DNA of 64,000 nt. It comes from Zanthoxylum bungeanum. Lineage: Eukaryota > Streptophyta > Magnoliopsida > Sapindales > Rutaceae. Shown here piece by piece: positions 1 to 11,960 of the stretch (positions are counted from its first letter, which is position 1; the number at the start of each line of letters is the position of its first letter). The notes below the pieces were generated by a model, which did no database searches, was not told where the DNA came from, and saw only the letters and a list, made by a program, of their open reading frames with translations. The position numbers and the translations under genes were made by a program. The stretch spans positions 496,001-560,000 of the forward strand of contig SKCR01006519.1 of NCBI GenBank assembly GCA_019454045.1, in the 5' to 3' direction.

Positions 1-614
1 TTTATCAGTTTTGTAATGAAGTTTTATAATTATTTATATTCTTTTGAGTTTAATGCTTCTTGATTGCTGGCCACAATTGGAGATGATGAATGTTTAGAAT
101 CTATCACTCGAGAGAGGGGATTTTGAATAGATCTAGAGAATATAACCTAGGATTTTATAGAGTTCGAGAGAATCTGTAGTCCTTTGAAGTCGTTAAAATA
201 GAATCACAAATCGTAATGAGTTGTTAACTATTGGATTTTTATAGAGATATCGAAGTCTATAGTTGATAATATTTTTGCTCGGCACTCGAGAGAGGGAGTG
301 AATATTTTAGGATCTTGACTTATAAATAATATAACTGAAAAAGATTAATTGGCATAACAAATACATAGGTGACAGTTAGGTGAAATCAGGATCCAGAGTC
401 TCTATCGTATTAGTTCCTCCTATTTTATTATTTTTATATTTTATTTATTTATTAAAAATATCTTGATTAATTATCGTCTAAATAAAGTTAGGATTATCAA
501 TTGTAGTACTTAATGCGAGTTAACGCAATCCCTGTGGGTTCGACACTCTAAACTCATTTATACTAAAACTTGACACCGTACACTTGCGGTACGATATAAA
601 AATATCACAACAGT
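1..614 (+). mobile_element. Truncated gypsy LTR, 3' end only
   Basis: A+T-rich sequence with two 'CACTCGAGAGAGGG' copies. Its last 120 bases (a 'CCCTGTGGGTTCGACACTC' stretch, then 'ACACCGTACACTTGCGG' and 'AAATATCACAACA') have the layout of the 3' end of Athila/Tat-type gypsy LTRs. The left part lies outside the window and no PBS follows, because another LTR begins at about 615. There is no coding potential. The assignment rests on the LTR-end signature alone. Confidence 0.45.
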
Positions 615-1440
615 GCTCAGCATCTCAGTTCGTCAAACTTCATTCATATGTTTCTTTTGAGAATTTATGAAGGGTTCCAATACTTGAGTGTTTTTTATTT
701 TTTTGTTGTAATTTATTTTCTTTCAGTAATAAAATTATACATGTTTTTATTCAAATCATGAGTAGCTAACTGCATTCTGTTGAGGTGAATGGTGAAACTC
801 TTAATATGAGCATATAAATTAATCTATTAATATGAGAATATTGATTAATCTTAGTTATATTATAATATATGAATTGTAATATAAACACTAATATTCAATT
901 TTCTCTTATATTTGTAAGTGTCTTGATCTGTTGTATACAATCTCATCTTGGTTGGCACAATTAATACTTTACCCTATATTACATGAGAGAGTAATTTAAA
1001 TCTGGAGTAATTATCGATAAAATCGTATCACCACTTTTATGGATGATTTTATATGTTCTAGCATAATTGAGTACTTAATTGAACTAGTTATAGAGAAACT
1101 GTATCACCATCTTTATGGTTTTATATGTTTTGACATAATTAAACCCTGAAATAAATTAACTACGCAATAATGACAATTTATATATTATAAAAAGTAAGAT
1201 ATTTCTATATTTGAAATATCGAGAGTGGATCCTCTAGCTCTAATATTTAATTTATTGTTGCATTTTAATTTAAAAAGTGTTCATCACTTCAATCAATTTA
1301 ACATTTTTATTTTGTTACTTGAATTGTTATTTTTTTTTACTAAATCTATTACTTGTGGATCGAGCCTAGACTTAACGGGTTATTTTATTACTTCGACACT
1401 CTTATACTTGTGAGCAAAGAACCACTTTGTGAGCGTGTCA
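615..1440 (+). mobile_element. Truncated LTR of the alpha (Athila-like) family
   Basis: About 700-1440 is a diverged copy of 3240-3847: the same 'TTTCTTTCAGTA.TAAAATTAT' start, the same 'ATAAATTAATTG' blocks and the same end at '...GTGTCA', directly followed by a degenerate PBS. It keeps degenerate copies of the 'TATCACCaCTTTTATGG' hairpin repeat (about 1027 and 1105). Its 5' half is missing. The short open frame at 1225-1413 lies within LTR sequence and is not a gene. Confidence 0.55.
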
Positions 1441-1447
1441 AGTTTTT

Positions 1448-1465
1448 TGGCAATGTTGCCTGTGA
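1448..1465 (+). other. Degenerate primer binding site (tRNA-Asp type)
   Basis: 'TGGCAATGTTGCCTGTGA' follows the LTR end by 7 bases. It resembles the tRNA-Asp type plant gypsy PBS seen nearly intact at 49360-49377 (TGGCGCCGTTGCTGGGGA). Several mismatches mean it is probably inactive. Confidence 0.5.
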
Positions 1466-2037
1466 ATATAATTTACTAGATAAAATAATAATTTAACATC
1501 CTTACATTTTTTTTTTCTTTTTATCTTTTTTATATTTTCTCCATCTCATTTTTTTTTGTATTTTTGTAGATCCAAGATGTCCTAATTGATCCTAAATTAA
1601 TTCTAAACCCAGACATCATACATATAGACAGACCATGTACTTGATTCTTCAAGGTTACATGAGAGAAAACTCAATTAAAATAGAGCTTGCACTTTTCCAA
1701 AGAATTTATTGACCATCCTCATCTAGGGATTCTTTCATAATATTTTGTGAGAACCTAATTTGAGAAATTGAGACAGTTGAACGAGAAATTCAATTGAGAT
1801 TTAAATTTACAGAATCAGAGAACATTTTTAGGATCTAATCACTACACTTGTATTTTTTTCTTTTGTCATTTACTGTTACTTTTATCATTTGTTTATTATT
1901 TTTTATTTTTATAAGTATTGCATTTGTATATTTAAATTTTAGTATATAGCCCGCATTTAGATTGCATGAGATATTGGTTTCGATCATCTACCAGTAGATT
2001 AAATAAAGAGTCTCAAACACCTTCACCATTAGTTAAA

Positions 2038-2546
2038 ATGACTGATAACCAAAATGAAAACCCACCTGGCAGAGATAAAAATCTAGTTGATTAGGTAAAA
2101 CACGAGTCACAACATGGTGATCTTAATCATAATAGGTCACTTAGAGAATTCATTAATCCCACTAGGTCAGGATCACCGTCTCGCACTACTTTCCCCCAGA
2201 TACATCACATTTAAATTTTAAACCAGGTGTCATCAAACTTTTACCCACATTTCATAGTCTAGAATTAGAAAATCCTTATCACCATTTAAGAGAATCGAAA
2301 GACGTATGTAATACTTGTACAAACCAAAATTATAACATTAATATAATTTGAATCAAATTTTTTCATTTTTTCTTTAAAGGATAAAGCTAAATTTGGCTGC
2401 ATAACTTTAGGACAAGATCCATCAAAACATGAGATGATTTGCAATAGAAATTTCAGAAAAAATTCTTTCCCCTCGGAAAAATACTTTTAAAAGGAGAACC
2501 ACAATTTTCACACAAGAGTCGGGAGAAATACATTACTAATATTGGG
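2038..2546 (+). pseudogene. Athila-like gag, N-terminal fragment (copy 1)
   Basis: Starts with ATG and M-T-D-N-Q-N-E-N, and matches the better copy at 4493-4757 block by block (the 'ESQHGDLNH' and 'LREFINPTRSG' stretches). It carries several in-frame stops (the first in 'VD*VKHES') and frame breaks, and is cut at 2547 where a complete alpha LTR begins. The part after about 2380 corresponds to the gag core around 16930-17100 ('KDKAK.WL'). This is Ty3/gypsy capsid; function is lost. The 570 bases upstream (1466-2037) are element leader with no gene. Confidence 0.6.
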
Positions 2547-3847
2547 TGATGAGTATTAAAAAGTGTACATTAATAAAAGTGAAACTAATCAGTTTACACT
2601 TATAATGTCATTAATCCCCTTAATTTAGCACTTTTATAAAATAATAATTAAATTTATGTTTTATATATTTTTATTGTGATTTTTTATTTCTTATGTAGGT
2701 GAAATAATAATGTTGATGCATAACTAGAAAAATAGACATGATATTTAGATTTTGGAGGTCAAAAACTTAAAATGGAGTTCTAACAGTGTACAATTTTGAA
2801 AATTCCAACCATGCGCAATATTCGTATTTTTGTCATAACATTTTACTCTGCTATCAAATTGAGGCGATTTCAGTCCCAGATGAAAGAGGACTCAAATATC
2901 TACAATTATGATTTTTTAAAAGTGTTTCTAATTTTGAAGTTTTTCAAGGTCGAAATTGATGACAATTCCAAAATATGTTATATGTAATCATTAAAAACAA
3001 AAACAAGAATAAAAACAAAAACAAAAAAAAAAATAAAGGTGGATTGGCCCATTAATTTGAGAATTTGTATTGCATTATTAATGCAATGTAAATTGTTAAA
3101 GAATGAGGATGTTGAGCCCCTCTATAAATAGAGATGCTCAACACCTAAGTTAAGCTTTTGAATTTCTCTTGTGGAATTTTGGAGAGAATGTCTTGTGTGT
3201 TTTAAATTTTTTTTTTTTTTTTTTTTTTATGTTTTCTTGTAATTTTTTTCTTTCAGTAGTAAAATTATGTGTGTTTTTATTCAAATCATGAATAGCTAAT
3301 TTCTTCCTGTTGGGGTAAAGAGTGTGAAGCTTATAATATTACAATATAGGTTAATCTAACTTATATTATAATATATAAATTGTAATCTAATGATTAATAT
3401 TTAATTTAAATCAGGACCAATTATTGAAGAATTTTATTATTGCCTATATGGCTGGTTTTATTTATTTGGCATAACTGAGTATCTAACTGGACTTGTTATA
3501 GAAAAATATTATCACTGCCTTTATGGCTGATTTTATATATTTTGATACAATTAATTCATGAGATAAATTAATTGGGTAATAATGAAAATTCATATATTAT
3601 AAAAAGTGAGATTTTTAAAATTGAAATATTAAAAGTGAATCCCCTAGCCCCAATATTTTATTTTATTGTTGCAATCCAATTTAAAATTTTTCAATCATTT
3701 TTATATTTCAGCCTTTTTATTTTTCACTCGAATTATTATTTTATTTTACTAAATCTATTTCATGTGGATCGACACCAGACTTATCATGTTATTTTATTAC
3801 TTCGACACTCTTATACTTTGAAGTAAAGAATCACTTTTTGAGTGTCA
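2547..3847 (+). mobile_element. Alpha 5' LTR
   Basis: Begins TGATGAG after 'ATTGGG' and ends '...AGTGTCA' just before a PBS. Its first 260 bases recur at 21894-22155. It holds a TATA box near 3121, an oligo-T tract at 3208-3228 and two degenerate hairpin repeats ('TTGCCTATATGGCTGGTT' near 3436 and 'ACTGCCTTTATGGCTGA' near 3510). About 1.3 kb long, non-coding; short open frames inside it are not genes. Confidence 0.65.
3121..3132 (+). promoter_or_regulatory. TATA box of the alpha LTR
   Basis: 'TCTATAAATAGA' lies 575 bases into the 1301-base LTR, the expected U3/R boundary position for an RNA polymerase II start. It is followed by a short C-containing stretch ('TGCTCAACACC'). No experimental support. 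Confidence 0.5.
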
Positions 3848-3853
3848 AGTTTT

Positions 3854-3868
3854 TCGCGCCTTTGTCGG
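3854..3868 (+). other. Degenerate primer binding site (tRNA-Asp type)
   Basis: 'TCGCGCCTTTGTCGG' lies 6 bases after the LTR end and keeps the order of the tRNA-Asp-type plant PBS with a few substitutions. It marks the 5' end of alpha's internal region. The following 620 bases (3869-4490) are leader, rich in T tracts, with no gene. Confidence 0.55.
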
Positions 3869-4492
3869 AAAATATAATTTAGCATATAGAATACTAATTT
3901 TTCTTTCTTTTTATTTTCTTTGTATTTCCTTTCTTTTTTGTTGTATTTTCTGCATCTCATTTTTTTTCCTTCTTTTCATTTGTATAGATCCAAAATATCT
4001 TGATTGATCACAAATGAATCTTGAACCTAGACATCCCACATACAGACAAGTCTTGTACTTAATTCTTCAAGGTTAAATGAGACAGGAAATTCAATTAAAA
4101 TTCTTACATTTTTCCAAAGAATTTCTTTCACCATTCTCATCTAGAGATTCTTTTATAATTTTTTGTGAGAACCTAATTCGAGAGATTGAGACCGCTGAAT
4201 GAGAAATTCAATTGATATCTGAATTGACAAGAATTAGAGGATATTTTTAGATGTAATCACTACAATTGTATTTTTTCCTTTATTTTTTCTTTACTTTTGT
4301 CATTTATTTTTATTTTTACTTTTATATATTTTCCACTTGTTTATTATTATTTTTTAATTTTTTTTATAAGAATTACATTTGTATATTTAAATTTTAGCAT
4401 ATACTCTGCATTTAGGTTGCATGAGACATTGGTCTCTATCATCTAACGGTAGATTAAATATAGAGTTTTTATCACTTTCATTGTCAGTCAAA

Positions 4493-4757
4493 ATGACCGA
4501 GAATCAAAATGAAAACCCATCTACCCGAGTTGAAAATCCAGTTGATCAGGAACAAAATGAGTCTCAACATGGTGATCTTAATCATCCTAGGACACTTAGA
4601 CAATTCATGAATTCCACCAGGACAAGATTACCATCTTGCATTCTTTTTCCCCAGATGCATAACGTTTCAATTTTAAACCAGGTGTCATCCAAATTTTACC
4701 TATATTCCATGGTCTAGAATCAAAAAATCCTTATCAACACTTAAGGAAATTTGAAGA
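4493..4757 (+). pseudogene. Alpha gag, N-terminal part
   Basis: ATG at 4493 opens a frame beginning M-T-E-N-Q-N-E-N, then 'LNHPRTLRQFMNSTRTR', 'PQMHNVSILNQVSS', and after one frame break 'NPYQHLRKFEEV'. This is the usual N-terminal region of Athila-type gag, the structural capsid precursor that packages element RNA in cytoplasmic particles. The frame is split at 4758 by a Tekay-type LTR; the text resumes at 16877. It carries a stop near 4715. A first-copy homologue lies at 2038-2546. Not functional. Confidence 0.7.
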
Positions 4758-6934
4758 GGTATGTATGTAATGACTCGAATTCCATAGCTCAACTAAAGTC
4801 GTAACTTGGTGACTTATATAAAAAATTTCTCCAAGCCTTAGCGAAGATTTTGGAGACGACTTAGAGACCAATGAACCATATTCGATAATGGGCCTAGCGG
4901 GACTAGTATTAGTCTATTGGGCCTAAGTCAAAATAAAGGCTCAATTCTAATAATAATGTTAGTTATATTTTAACCAACCCAATTAAGCCTAACAAGAATC
5001 ATAATTTGGCCCAAGTCTCTCTTATCTAGAAAAACCCATAATTTTCAAGAATTTTCAAGACTTACTTTATAATTTACTAAATACTAAAGAAAAATTTGGA
5101 AATCACTTGTTCTTCCCCCATCTTGGCCGAAACAATCATGAAGCATAGGTGAAATTTTTTCATTTTTCTTGCAAATTTCCAAAGACAACCAAGAACAATC
5201 CATCACAAATTAAGTTTAGGAAATAGAAAGGAAGCTTGAGGACTCTATTAGTGAAGAAAAAACTTGATTCAAGGTAAGAAAAACTTGACCCAAATTTTGA
5301 AATATTGATTTTTGATGATTTGATGATCAATGGATGTTATTGGCTTGTGGTTGATGTTGTTTATATATTTATTGTATTAAGAAAGTAATATTTTTAAAAA
5401 ACCCCAAATTATGAAACCCTAAACATTGAGCTAATTTGAGTTTTATGAGATTGGATGTTGTGATGATGTTAGAAGGTTAGATTTATGATGATTTGAATAC
5501 TTGTAATTGATTTAGCTAATGTGTTGTTGTAAACTTTGAGAGTGGAGTTGGAGGGGGTTTCAGCCAAGCCTAGGAGGAAGGGTGGGCTGTTTTAAATGTG
5601 TTATGAAGTATTGATTGATGTTGTTAGGAGATAGATATATAAAGTGGGATTGGAGATAATTTGGATTGTGTAAAAGATGAAGTATTGGTATTTCACGCAT
5701 CAAGTGTTTGATGAAATGCCAAGCTCATATTAAATTAGGAAATCAAGCATGTTTTATATGTTATGAAGAGTGCTTATAATAATGAAAATTCTGTTAGATT
5801 GAAGGAGTTAATGAGAAGGCGAAATAAGAAAGTAAAGTGACGATGTCGTTTTAGGATACTTTCATGACAGACAGTGAAGATTTGCTTATAAGTCAAGTTT
5901 GTGATGTCTGATTGATGAACTGTAAATTAATAGGTAAACTAGACACATAGAGGAGTAAAATATCCAAATTTAGAATTTTTTGACATAAGATGCAATTGGA
6001 CCGAATTTTTGAAGTTAGCAAATATGTTGCCCCTGTACCAGTTTTTCAGTTGCAAAACCCCTGTACTTTAGTCTATAACTTGGGTTTCTAGTATCAGAAT
6101 GGAGAACCGAAAAAACCATCATAAACTGGATACATAAAGGACTATTCGATTAAAATTTCAGCTTCAGATTCATCCCCAATTAATTACAGTGAATTTTCAA
6201 AATTATACGTCAAGTAGTAAATTTTCTAGCGATTAGTAAAATACAAGTTTCCGTTATCGTACTTGTATAACTCCAAATCTAAGACCGTAAAATTCATAAA
6301 TATCATAATATTGTCAATGTTTAAGTAGATTTAATATTCATGCATTGCATATTCTTTCAGTCATATGTAAATTTTATGAGTTATAAGAAATAAGACTAAT
6401 GGTTCCTTTGACTTTAGGTCGATGTCAAGGTACTCGAAGGCCACCCACGCCCTGTATCGCCCCCGACTTGCCATAGCACTGTAAGTAGATTACTTGCTTT
6501 CAAAATTTACCTATTTTAGTTATTTCTTAATGAGCTTAAAGTTTTATAATTTATATAAGATATTTAGTTCTTTTCTTTTCATGCTATTTAAAGGACATAC
6601 ATAAGGTATTTAAGAGATTTGAGATTCTGAACACAAAGGATTTTGATGAGAATGTTTTCAAAATTATTTTAAGGAATTGCTATTGATTTTCATTCATATG
6701 ATTTTTATTTCGATCTTGGATTTGACAGATATTGGAATTTACAGATATAGACATATGCACATGTAGTTTCAGGACTAGGGGACACCGATATGTAAAGCCC
6801 ATAGATCCTAGTCTCAGGGTCGGGATGATGGCATTGATTATAACTTATGGCTATAGTTCAGTAGCTTGGGGGACGGTGATAAGTAATGCTCGAAGACACT
6901 AGTTTAGGGGTATAGGGGGACGACGATATGTAAT

Positions 6935-9721
6935 AGTAGGACACAAAAATCGATGACGCTGTTCCACGCTCGCGGCCTGGTCGGGAGTACAGTGTAGCCC
7001 GTGGGGGACTAAATCGGAGAAAAAAAGAGTCGCCACCCAGCGTGAACTGGGAAACGATTTAAGGCCACACTCACCCCTCACAAGGGAAGACCTCAAACCG
7101 TTGGGTTCAGAATGGTCTCTTACTTAGGCCACTTATGCAATAATATAACCAAGTCTACGCGACATCCATACGCAAGAATAACTTACATCTAAGTTTGCAT
7201 ACATCATATATCTAAGTTTGCATGCATAAAAGTAAATGAAATAAAAGCGAGCACACAATCCCATGAACACATGCGTGAACGTTTCCTCAAGCGGTACGTG
7301 GAGTTGTATCCCAAGTACATACTGCACTACCGTCCATTCGGATTCGACTATGAAATTTACGTATGGGTTTCCATCCGATATACCACGAGAGGCAATACAC
7401 AATCATTAACCAAATGTTGACATACATGAACTATGATAATGCATGTAACAATAATAACCAAAGAGACAAATATGCGAAATAACAAGGAAGATAAACAACA
7501 TAAAATAAAAAATACGGAACAACAAAACAACAATAAATGAAAATTAAATGCAAAATAATAAAAGACTAATAATATGAAATAAATGCGGAATGATAAATAT
7601 ATGACCAAAGAACTTGGCCGTTTTCAATATAGGACTTCGCATACCCGGTTAGACATAGTCCACGTCCAACCAAGCATGTCGTGTTCGGGATAATAAAATA
7701 AAATATAACAAAGGGTGCCCTCAGGTTTTACCTTTTAAGTTGCTTCTCGGGAGTGCGTTGGGACATCGCCGGAAGGGTTAGCATTTCCGCTGTTTCCGCT
7801 CGCTATTTTCAACCGCCGTTTCCACTCGTTATTTTCAACCGCCGTTTCCGCTCACTGTTTTCTCTATTTTCAATTGCTGTTTTTCAGGTAATTTTTCAGT
7901 TTTATTCACTATTTTGGGGGACTGTTTTGGGTTATTTTATGGACCTTTTCAGTGAGTGTATTGCTCTTGGCTAAGGGTAGTTTGTTTATTATTTTATTAT
8001 CGATTTAGGGTTTTATTTGTGGCAGTGAAGGGGTCGGTTCACGTGGCCTTTCTCTTGTGCTGTGTGTCGGTGGGGGCTGCCTTTTTGTTGGTTTGTGTGT
8101 AATAGTGCATTAAAAGTGTGTTTGCAGGTGGAGTCGGTGTTGGTTATGTGTGGATCATGAGTGGTTGGTTTGAGTTTGTTATTGTTGTCGGTTTGGTGGC
8201 CTGGTGATTGTTACATTTCTGCTCGACATGGTAGATGATGTTCGGTTAGCTTATTGGTTTTACGTTTGGCTTCTGCATGTGTTAGTGTGTGGGTGTTTGT
8301 GAGCAGTAGGGTTTATTCTTTGCTTGGTGGGTTTGGTCTCTAGGTGAGGTGTGTGCCGTGAAGTTGTGTATATCCTAGTCTTTCACGATAATTGGCTTGG
8401 TTTATGGTTTTTTTATTTATTTATTTTGGTTCCAGCCGATAGAGAGGATAACAGAGAGTTAGAGTTGTGGTTCTTTGCTGCCGAGTTAGTGAGGGTGAGG
8501 GCCGTGAACTGGAGTCATTAGGGTTTATTCGCTTTGCCTTGGTGAAGTTCCGTGTGGATGTGGGGAGTGAGGAGGGAAGAGGCCGTAGAGTTATTATAGT
8601 TTATATCCTTTGTGAAGTTTTCGAATGAGAGAGTGGTGTTGGTTTTGTTTTGGTGTCTTTGCCGAGTGTGTCAGGGAGAATGTGAGAGGCCTTAGGGTTT
8701 CTTTATTTTTCGTGTGTAGTTGCTGCCGTGAAAGAGAGAAGGAATTAGGGCCAAGGAAGAGAGGATGAGTTATGGAGTCGATAGGGGTGAGAAGATGAAA
8801 GTCTTAGCATTTCATTATTTGGTGAGGCCGTGAGTGTCTTGGTAGGGTTTGTTGGTTGGCCGTGTAAGCGAGAGCGGAGAGAGAAGATGTAGGCGAGGAG
8901 AGTTGGGAACCGAGAGCTGCTAGGGTTTATTTGGTGTTTGTTTGTGAGAGAAGAGCGGGGAAGGACTGTCGAATGAGTGTTCAAGGGAAAAAAAAAGAGA
9001 AGAGATAAGAGAGGAAGGACGAGAGAGAGGGAGTGTGAGAGAGAGATGGAGCTGTGCGCCGAGAGAAGAGACACCTCTTAGGCTTTTGTTGTTTTTTGTG
9101 TTTTCTGAGTTGTGCCGTGAATAGTAAGCCCTCTTTAGGGGAATGGTTTGGCTTATGGTCCTTTTTATAAGAGTGGGTTAGGGTTGTCCTTGTATGGGTA
9201 GGAAATGGAGATTGTGTAATCATGAGGGAGATTTAATTAGTTTGTTATAAGGAAATGATTTCTTTAGTTTAAGAATGCGATTTATTTAGTTTAGGAAATA
9301 GATTTGTTCAATTTAGGAAGGTGATTTGATTTGATTTATTTAATTTAGGCATGTTATTTATTTAAATTATAAAGGTGCTTTATTTGGATTTGATTGGATT
9401 TAATTTGTGACATGTGTTTTAATGTGTTGGATATTTTTGGATGAGATTTTAATTGGCTTGGTGGGCGTGTGGGATGGCTTCTTTGGTGGGCTTGGGCGTG
9501 TGGTTGGTGTAGGTTATGGGGGTTTGGGCCGAGGATAAGTTTTTTTAAAACAAAGATCCCACGAGTGAACCCGAGGCTAAGCAAATGAATTAAATACAAC
9601 AAGGTATTCATTTCTAAATTTTCCCTTCCGACGGCCGTTTCTCACGACTTTCGCAACTTAAAGGGTAGTGCCTCCATACGAGGCTCGTCATCGGGTCTTA
9701 TCCAAAAATGTAATGCCTACA
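6935..9721 (-). mobile_element. Ogre-like element 1, 3' LTR
   Basis: About 2.79 kb. Read on the minus strand it begins TGTAGGCATTACATTTTTGG and ends with 'GTGTCCTAC'. It matches 13457-16270 throughout and 57909-60727 at both ends. A TATA-like 'CTTATAAAAAGG' (minus strand) lies near 9161-9172. Many short open frames are present, but none recurs intact in the partner LTR with coding character. Confidence 0.75.
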
Positions 9722-9741
9722 GTCACCCCCACTTTGATGAG
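9722..9741 (-). other. Polypurine tract of Ogre-like element 1
   Basis: On the minus strand 'CATCAAAGTGGGGGTGAC' directly precedes the LTR start TGTAGGCATT. This is the plus-strand priming site expected next to a 3' LTR and sets the element's orientation. The stretch from here to 9964 holds no gene. Confidence 0.6.
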
Positions 9742-9964
9742 ACTTGTGCAGTGTATGATAATGACAATCCTATCAAAGTTATGCATGCATTTTTACTTAC
9801 CTGGCTCACCAGCTGCTGCTTGACTTGACTGTTGCTTCGAACTGAGTTGATTTGGTGGTTAGGTGCTGGGACCTAAGGTTCATCCCTGTAAGATGCTGCG
9901 ATTTCTAGGAATCACTGCCGAACTGAACTAATATGAGGTGGTCGATTTCTGAACCGTTAATAAC

Positions 9965-10570
9965 GTGGGCCTCGACCTTGGGATTCATTATCGAAACTGC
10001 TGACAATGTGGGCTTGAACCCTGGGATTTGTTCCCAAAACTGCTGATAAAGTGGGCCTCGACCCTGGGATTCATTCCCAAAACTGGTGATAGTGTGGTCC
10101 TCGACCCTGGGATTCATTCTCGAAATTGCTGATAGTGTGGGCCTCGACCCTGGGATTCATTCTCGAAATTGTTGATAGTGTGGACCTCGGCCCTGGGATT
10201 CATTCCCGAAGATTGCTGATAATGTGGGCATCGACCCTGGGATTCATTCCCAATACTGCTGACAATATGGGCCTCGACCCTGGGATTCATTCCCGTAACT
10301 GCTGATACAGTGGGCCTCGACCTTGGGATTCATTCCCGAAACTGCTGACAATGTGGGCCTCGACCCTGGAATTCATTCCCAAAACTAATGATAATGTGGG
10401 CCTCGACCCTAGGATTCATTCCCGAAACTGCTTGTCTTTGTCGCTTTGGCCTCGACACTGGGATTCATTCTCGAAACTGTTGACAATGTGGGCCTCGACC
10501 CTGGGATTCATTCCCAAAACTGCTGATAATGTGGGCCTCGACCCTGAGATTCATTCCCGAAACTGCTTGT
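9965..10570 (-). repeat. 43-bp tandem repeat array, about 14 copies
   Basis: Units follow the pattern 'GTGGGCCTCGACCCTGGGAT' + 'TCATTCCCGAAACTGCTGATAAT' (plus strand), about 43 bp each with mostly point changes and one variant ending 'TGCTTGTCTTTG' that recurs twice. The unit is not a multiple of three, so it is not a coding repeat. Each unit contains GGGA-TTCAT-TCCC, a short inverted repeat. It lies in the 3' UTR of Ogre-like element 1, a usual place for tandem arrays in this lineage. Confidence 0.85.
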
Positions 10571-11960
10571 CTTTGCCGCCTTTTCTTTTTCTTCAAACCC
10601 TGTAAACAAAAACAAAACAAAAAATGCGTGTATGTGATGTGTATGCATGTATACATGGATGTATTTCCTATTCCGATGGGTTAGGCCTTCCTTGTGCTCC
10701 TTGGTGCCATTCGCCTACAAATGTCTCTGGTCGCCTCCGGGTCTGGTTATAATTTCCTTCTGCTGGTTCTTTTCTGGTGATTATTCAGTTATCTTTTGTC
10801 TCATGACTCAACATCTCATTATGTCCCTGATTCGCGAGGTGGTAGATTGGTCGCCCCCAGTCTTGGTTTAGCTTTCTGCTCCCCGCTGTTTGTACTTGGT
10901 CAAGATGAACCACATGGTGGGGCCTTCCATATCATCATACTATATTACATGCTACAAAAATAGTCCCAATAGTTATACATATTGTCGCCCTCAAAGAATG
11001 CCCAGTATTGAAACCAGAGAACCTTCAAAACATTCAATGCAACTCAAATCCAAGTCTTTGAATAAATGATCTAAGCTAGACTCAAAGTGTGTGTGCAAAG
11101 GTTCCTTTGCAGATTCATCCTCAGGTAAGCCAACTCAATGATTTCGTCAAAAAATTGGGATCGATGTGTCAAACCAACCTAGATGTCTCAATTATGCCTG
11201 CAGTTTCTTTTATGTGCTCAATGTGGTATGGTTTTTTTTCTCTTTTTTCTCTCTAGTTTTTTCTTTTCGTTTTTAACTTTTTTTCTTTTCTTTCTTTTTT
11301 TTTTCTTTTTTTCCCAACACACCTACCCTTTAAGGTAGCATTTCTCCTCTTGGTGGTCCTAATACTCGCCCATGGGTAGCTTCACGCTTATCGGTTATAG
11401 ATGGTTTAATTTTTTTCCTTAGAGACTTTTATTTTATTTTCAACCATACCACACATCATAACACAAGCAAATCAGGATAGACATTTAGGCGAACGGTCAT
11501 TCACCGACCTACAATTTCTTCAACTAGTCACTTCGCTAACTACTCAGGTTTTCACTGCTAAGAACCATAGTCAAGTGCTTATGAGTCTAACATAGATCAA
11601 TCACTCAAAGTATCAGATAAAAGCACATCAAAGTTTATCGTTTCTAAGGTTTCCTCCTAAAGTAAACGATTTCATCATTGGACTTATGTCTAACTATCAA
11701 TGACTAGAAATAAATAATTTTTTTTTCTTTTTCTTTCTTTTTTTTTTTTTTCTTTCCTTTTTTTTCTTTTTTTTGGCTGAAGGCCCCCCATGGTCTTTCT
11801 ATCCTTACCATAAAGTTTTCTGTTTCTCAGTTTCCTTTTCCCGATATCCATGTTGGCTGAACTCTTTTTGACAAATCTTTCTTTCTTCTCTAATCCAGCA
11901 GATATCTATGATGGCTTTTAAGACACAGGGTTAACATGATGTGTGTATGCATGAGATGCA
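10571..11960 (-). other. 3' UTR of Ogre-like element 1, no gene
   Basis: Non-coding. It holds two T-rich tracts (about 11226-11310 and 11719-11775). The blocks at 11030-11240 and 11440-11660 share sentences with the beta element at 38600-38860 and 39150-39350, for example 'GACTCAAAGTGTGTGTG' and 'CGGTCATTCA', in the same order and orientation. No protein-coding similarity was recognised. Confidence 0.5.

Noticed and set aside
8745..9223. Minus-strand ORFs of 80-109 codons in the Ogre-like LTR (also 15296-15535)
   Set aside because: The S/L/H-rich text is open in one LTR copy but broken or shifted in the other, as expected for non-coding LTR.
9965..10570. Regular short repeats resembling a CRISPR array
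   Set aside because: Units are head to tail without unique spacers, the inter-core text repeats too, and the context is a plant retrotransposon 3' UTR.
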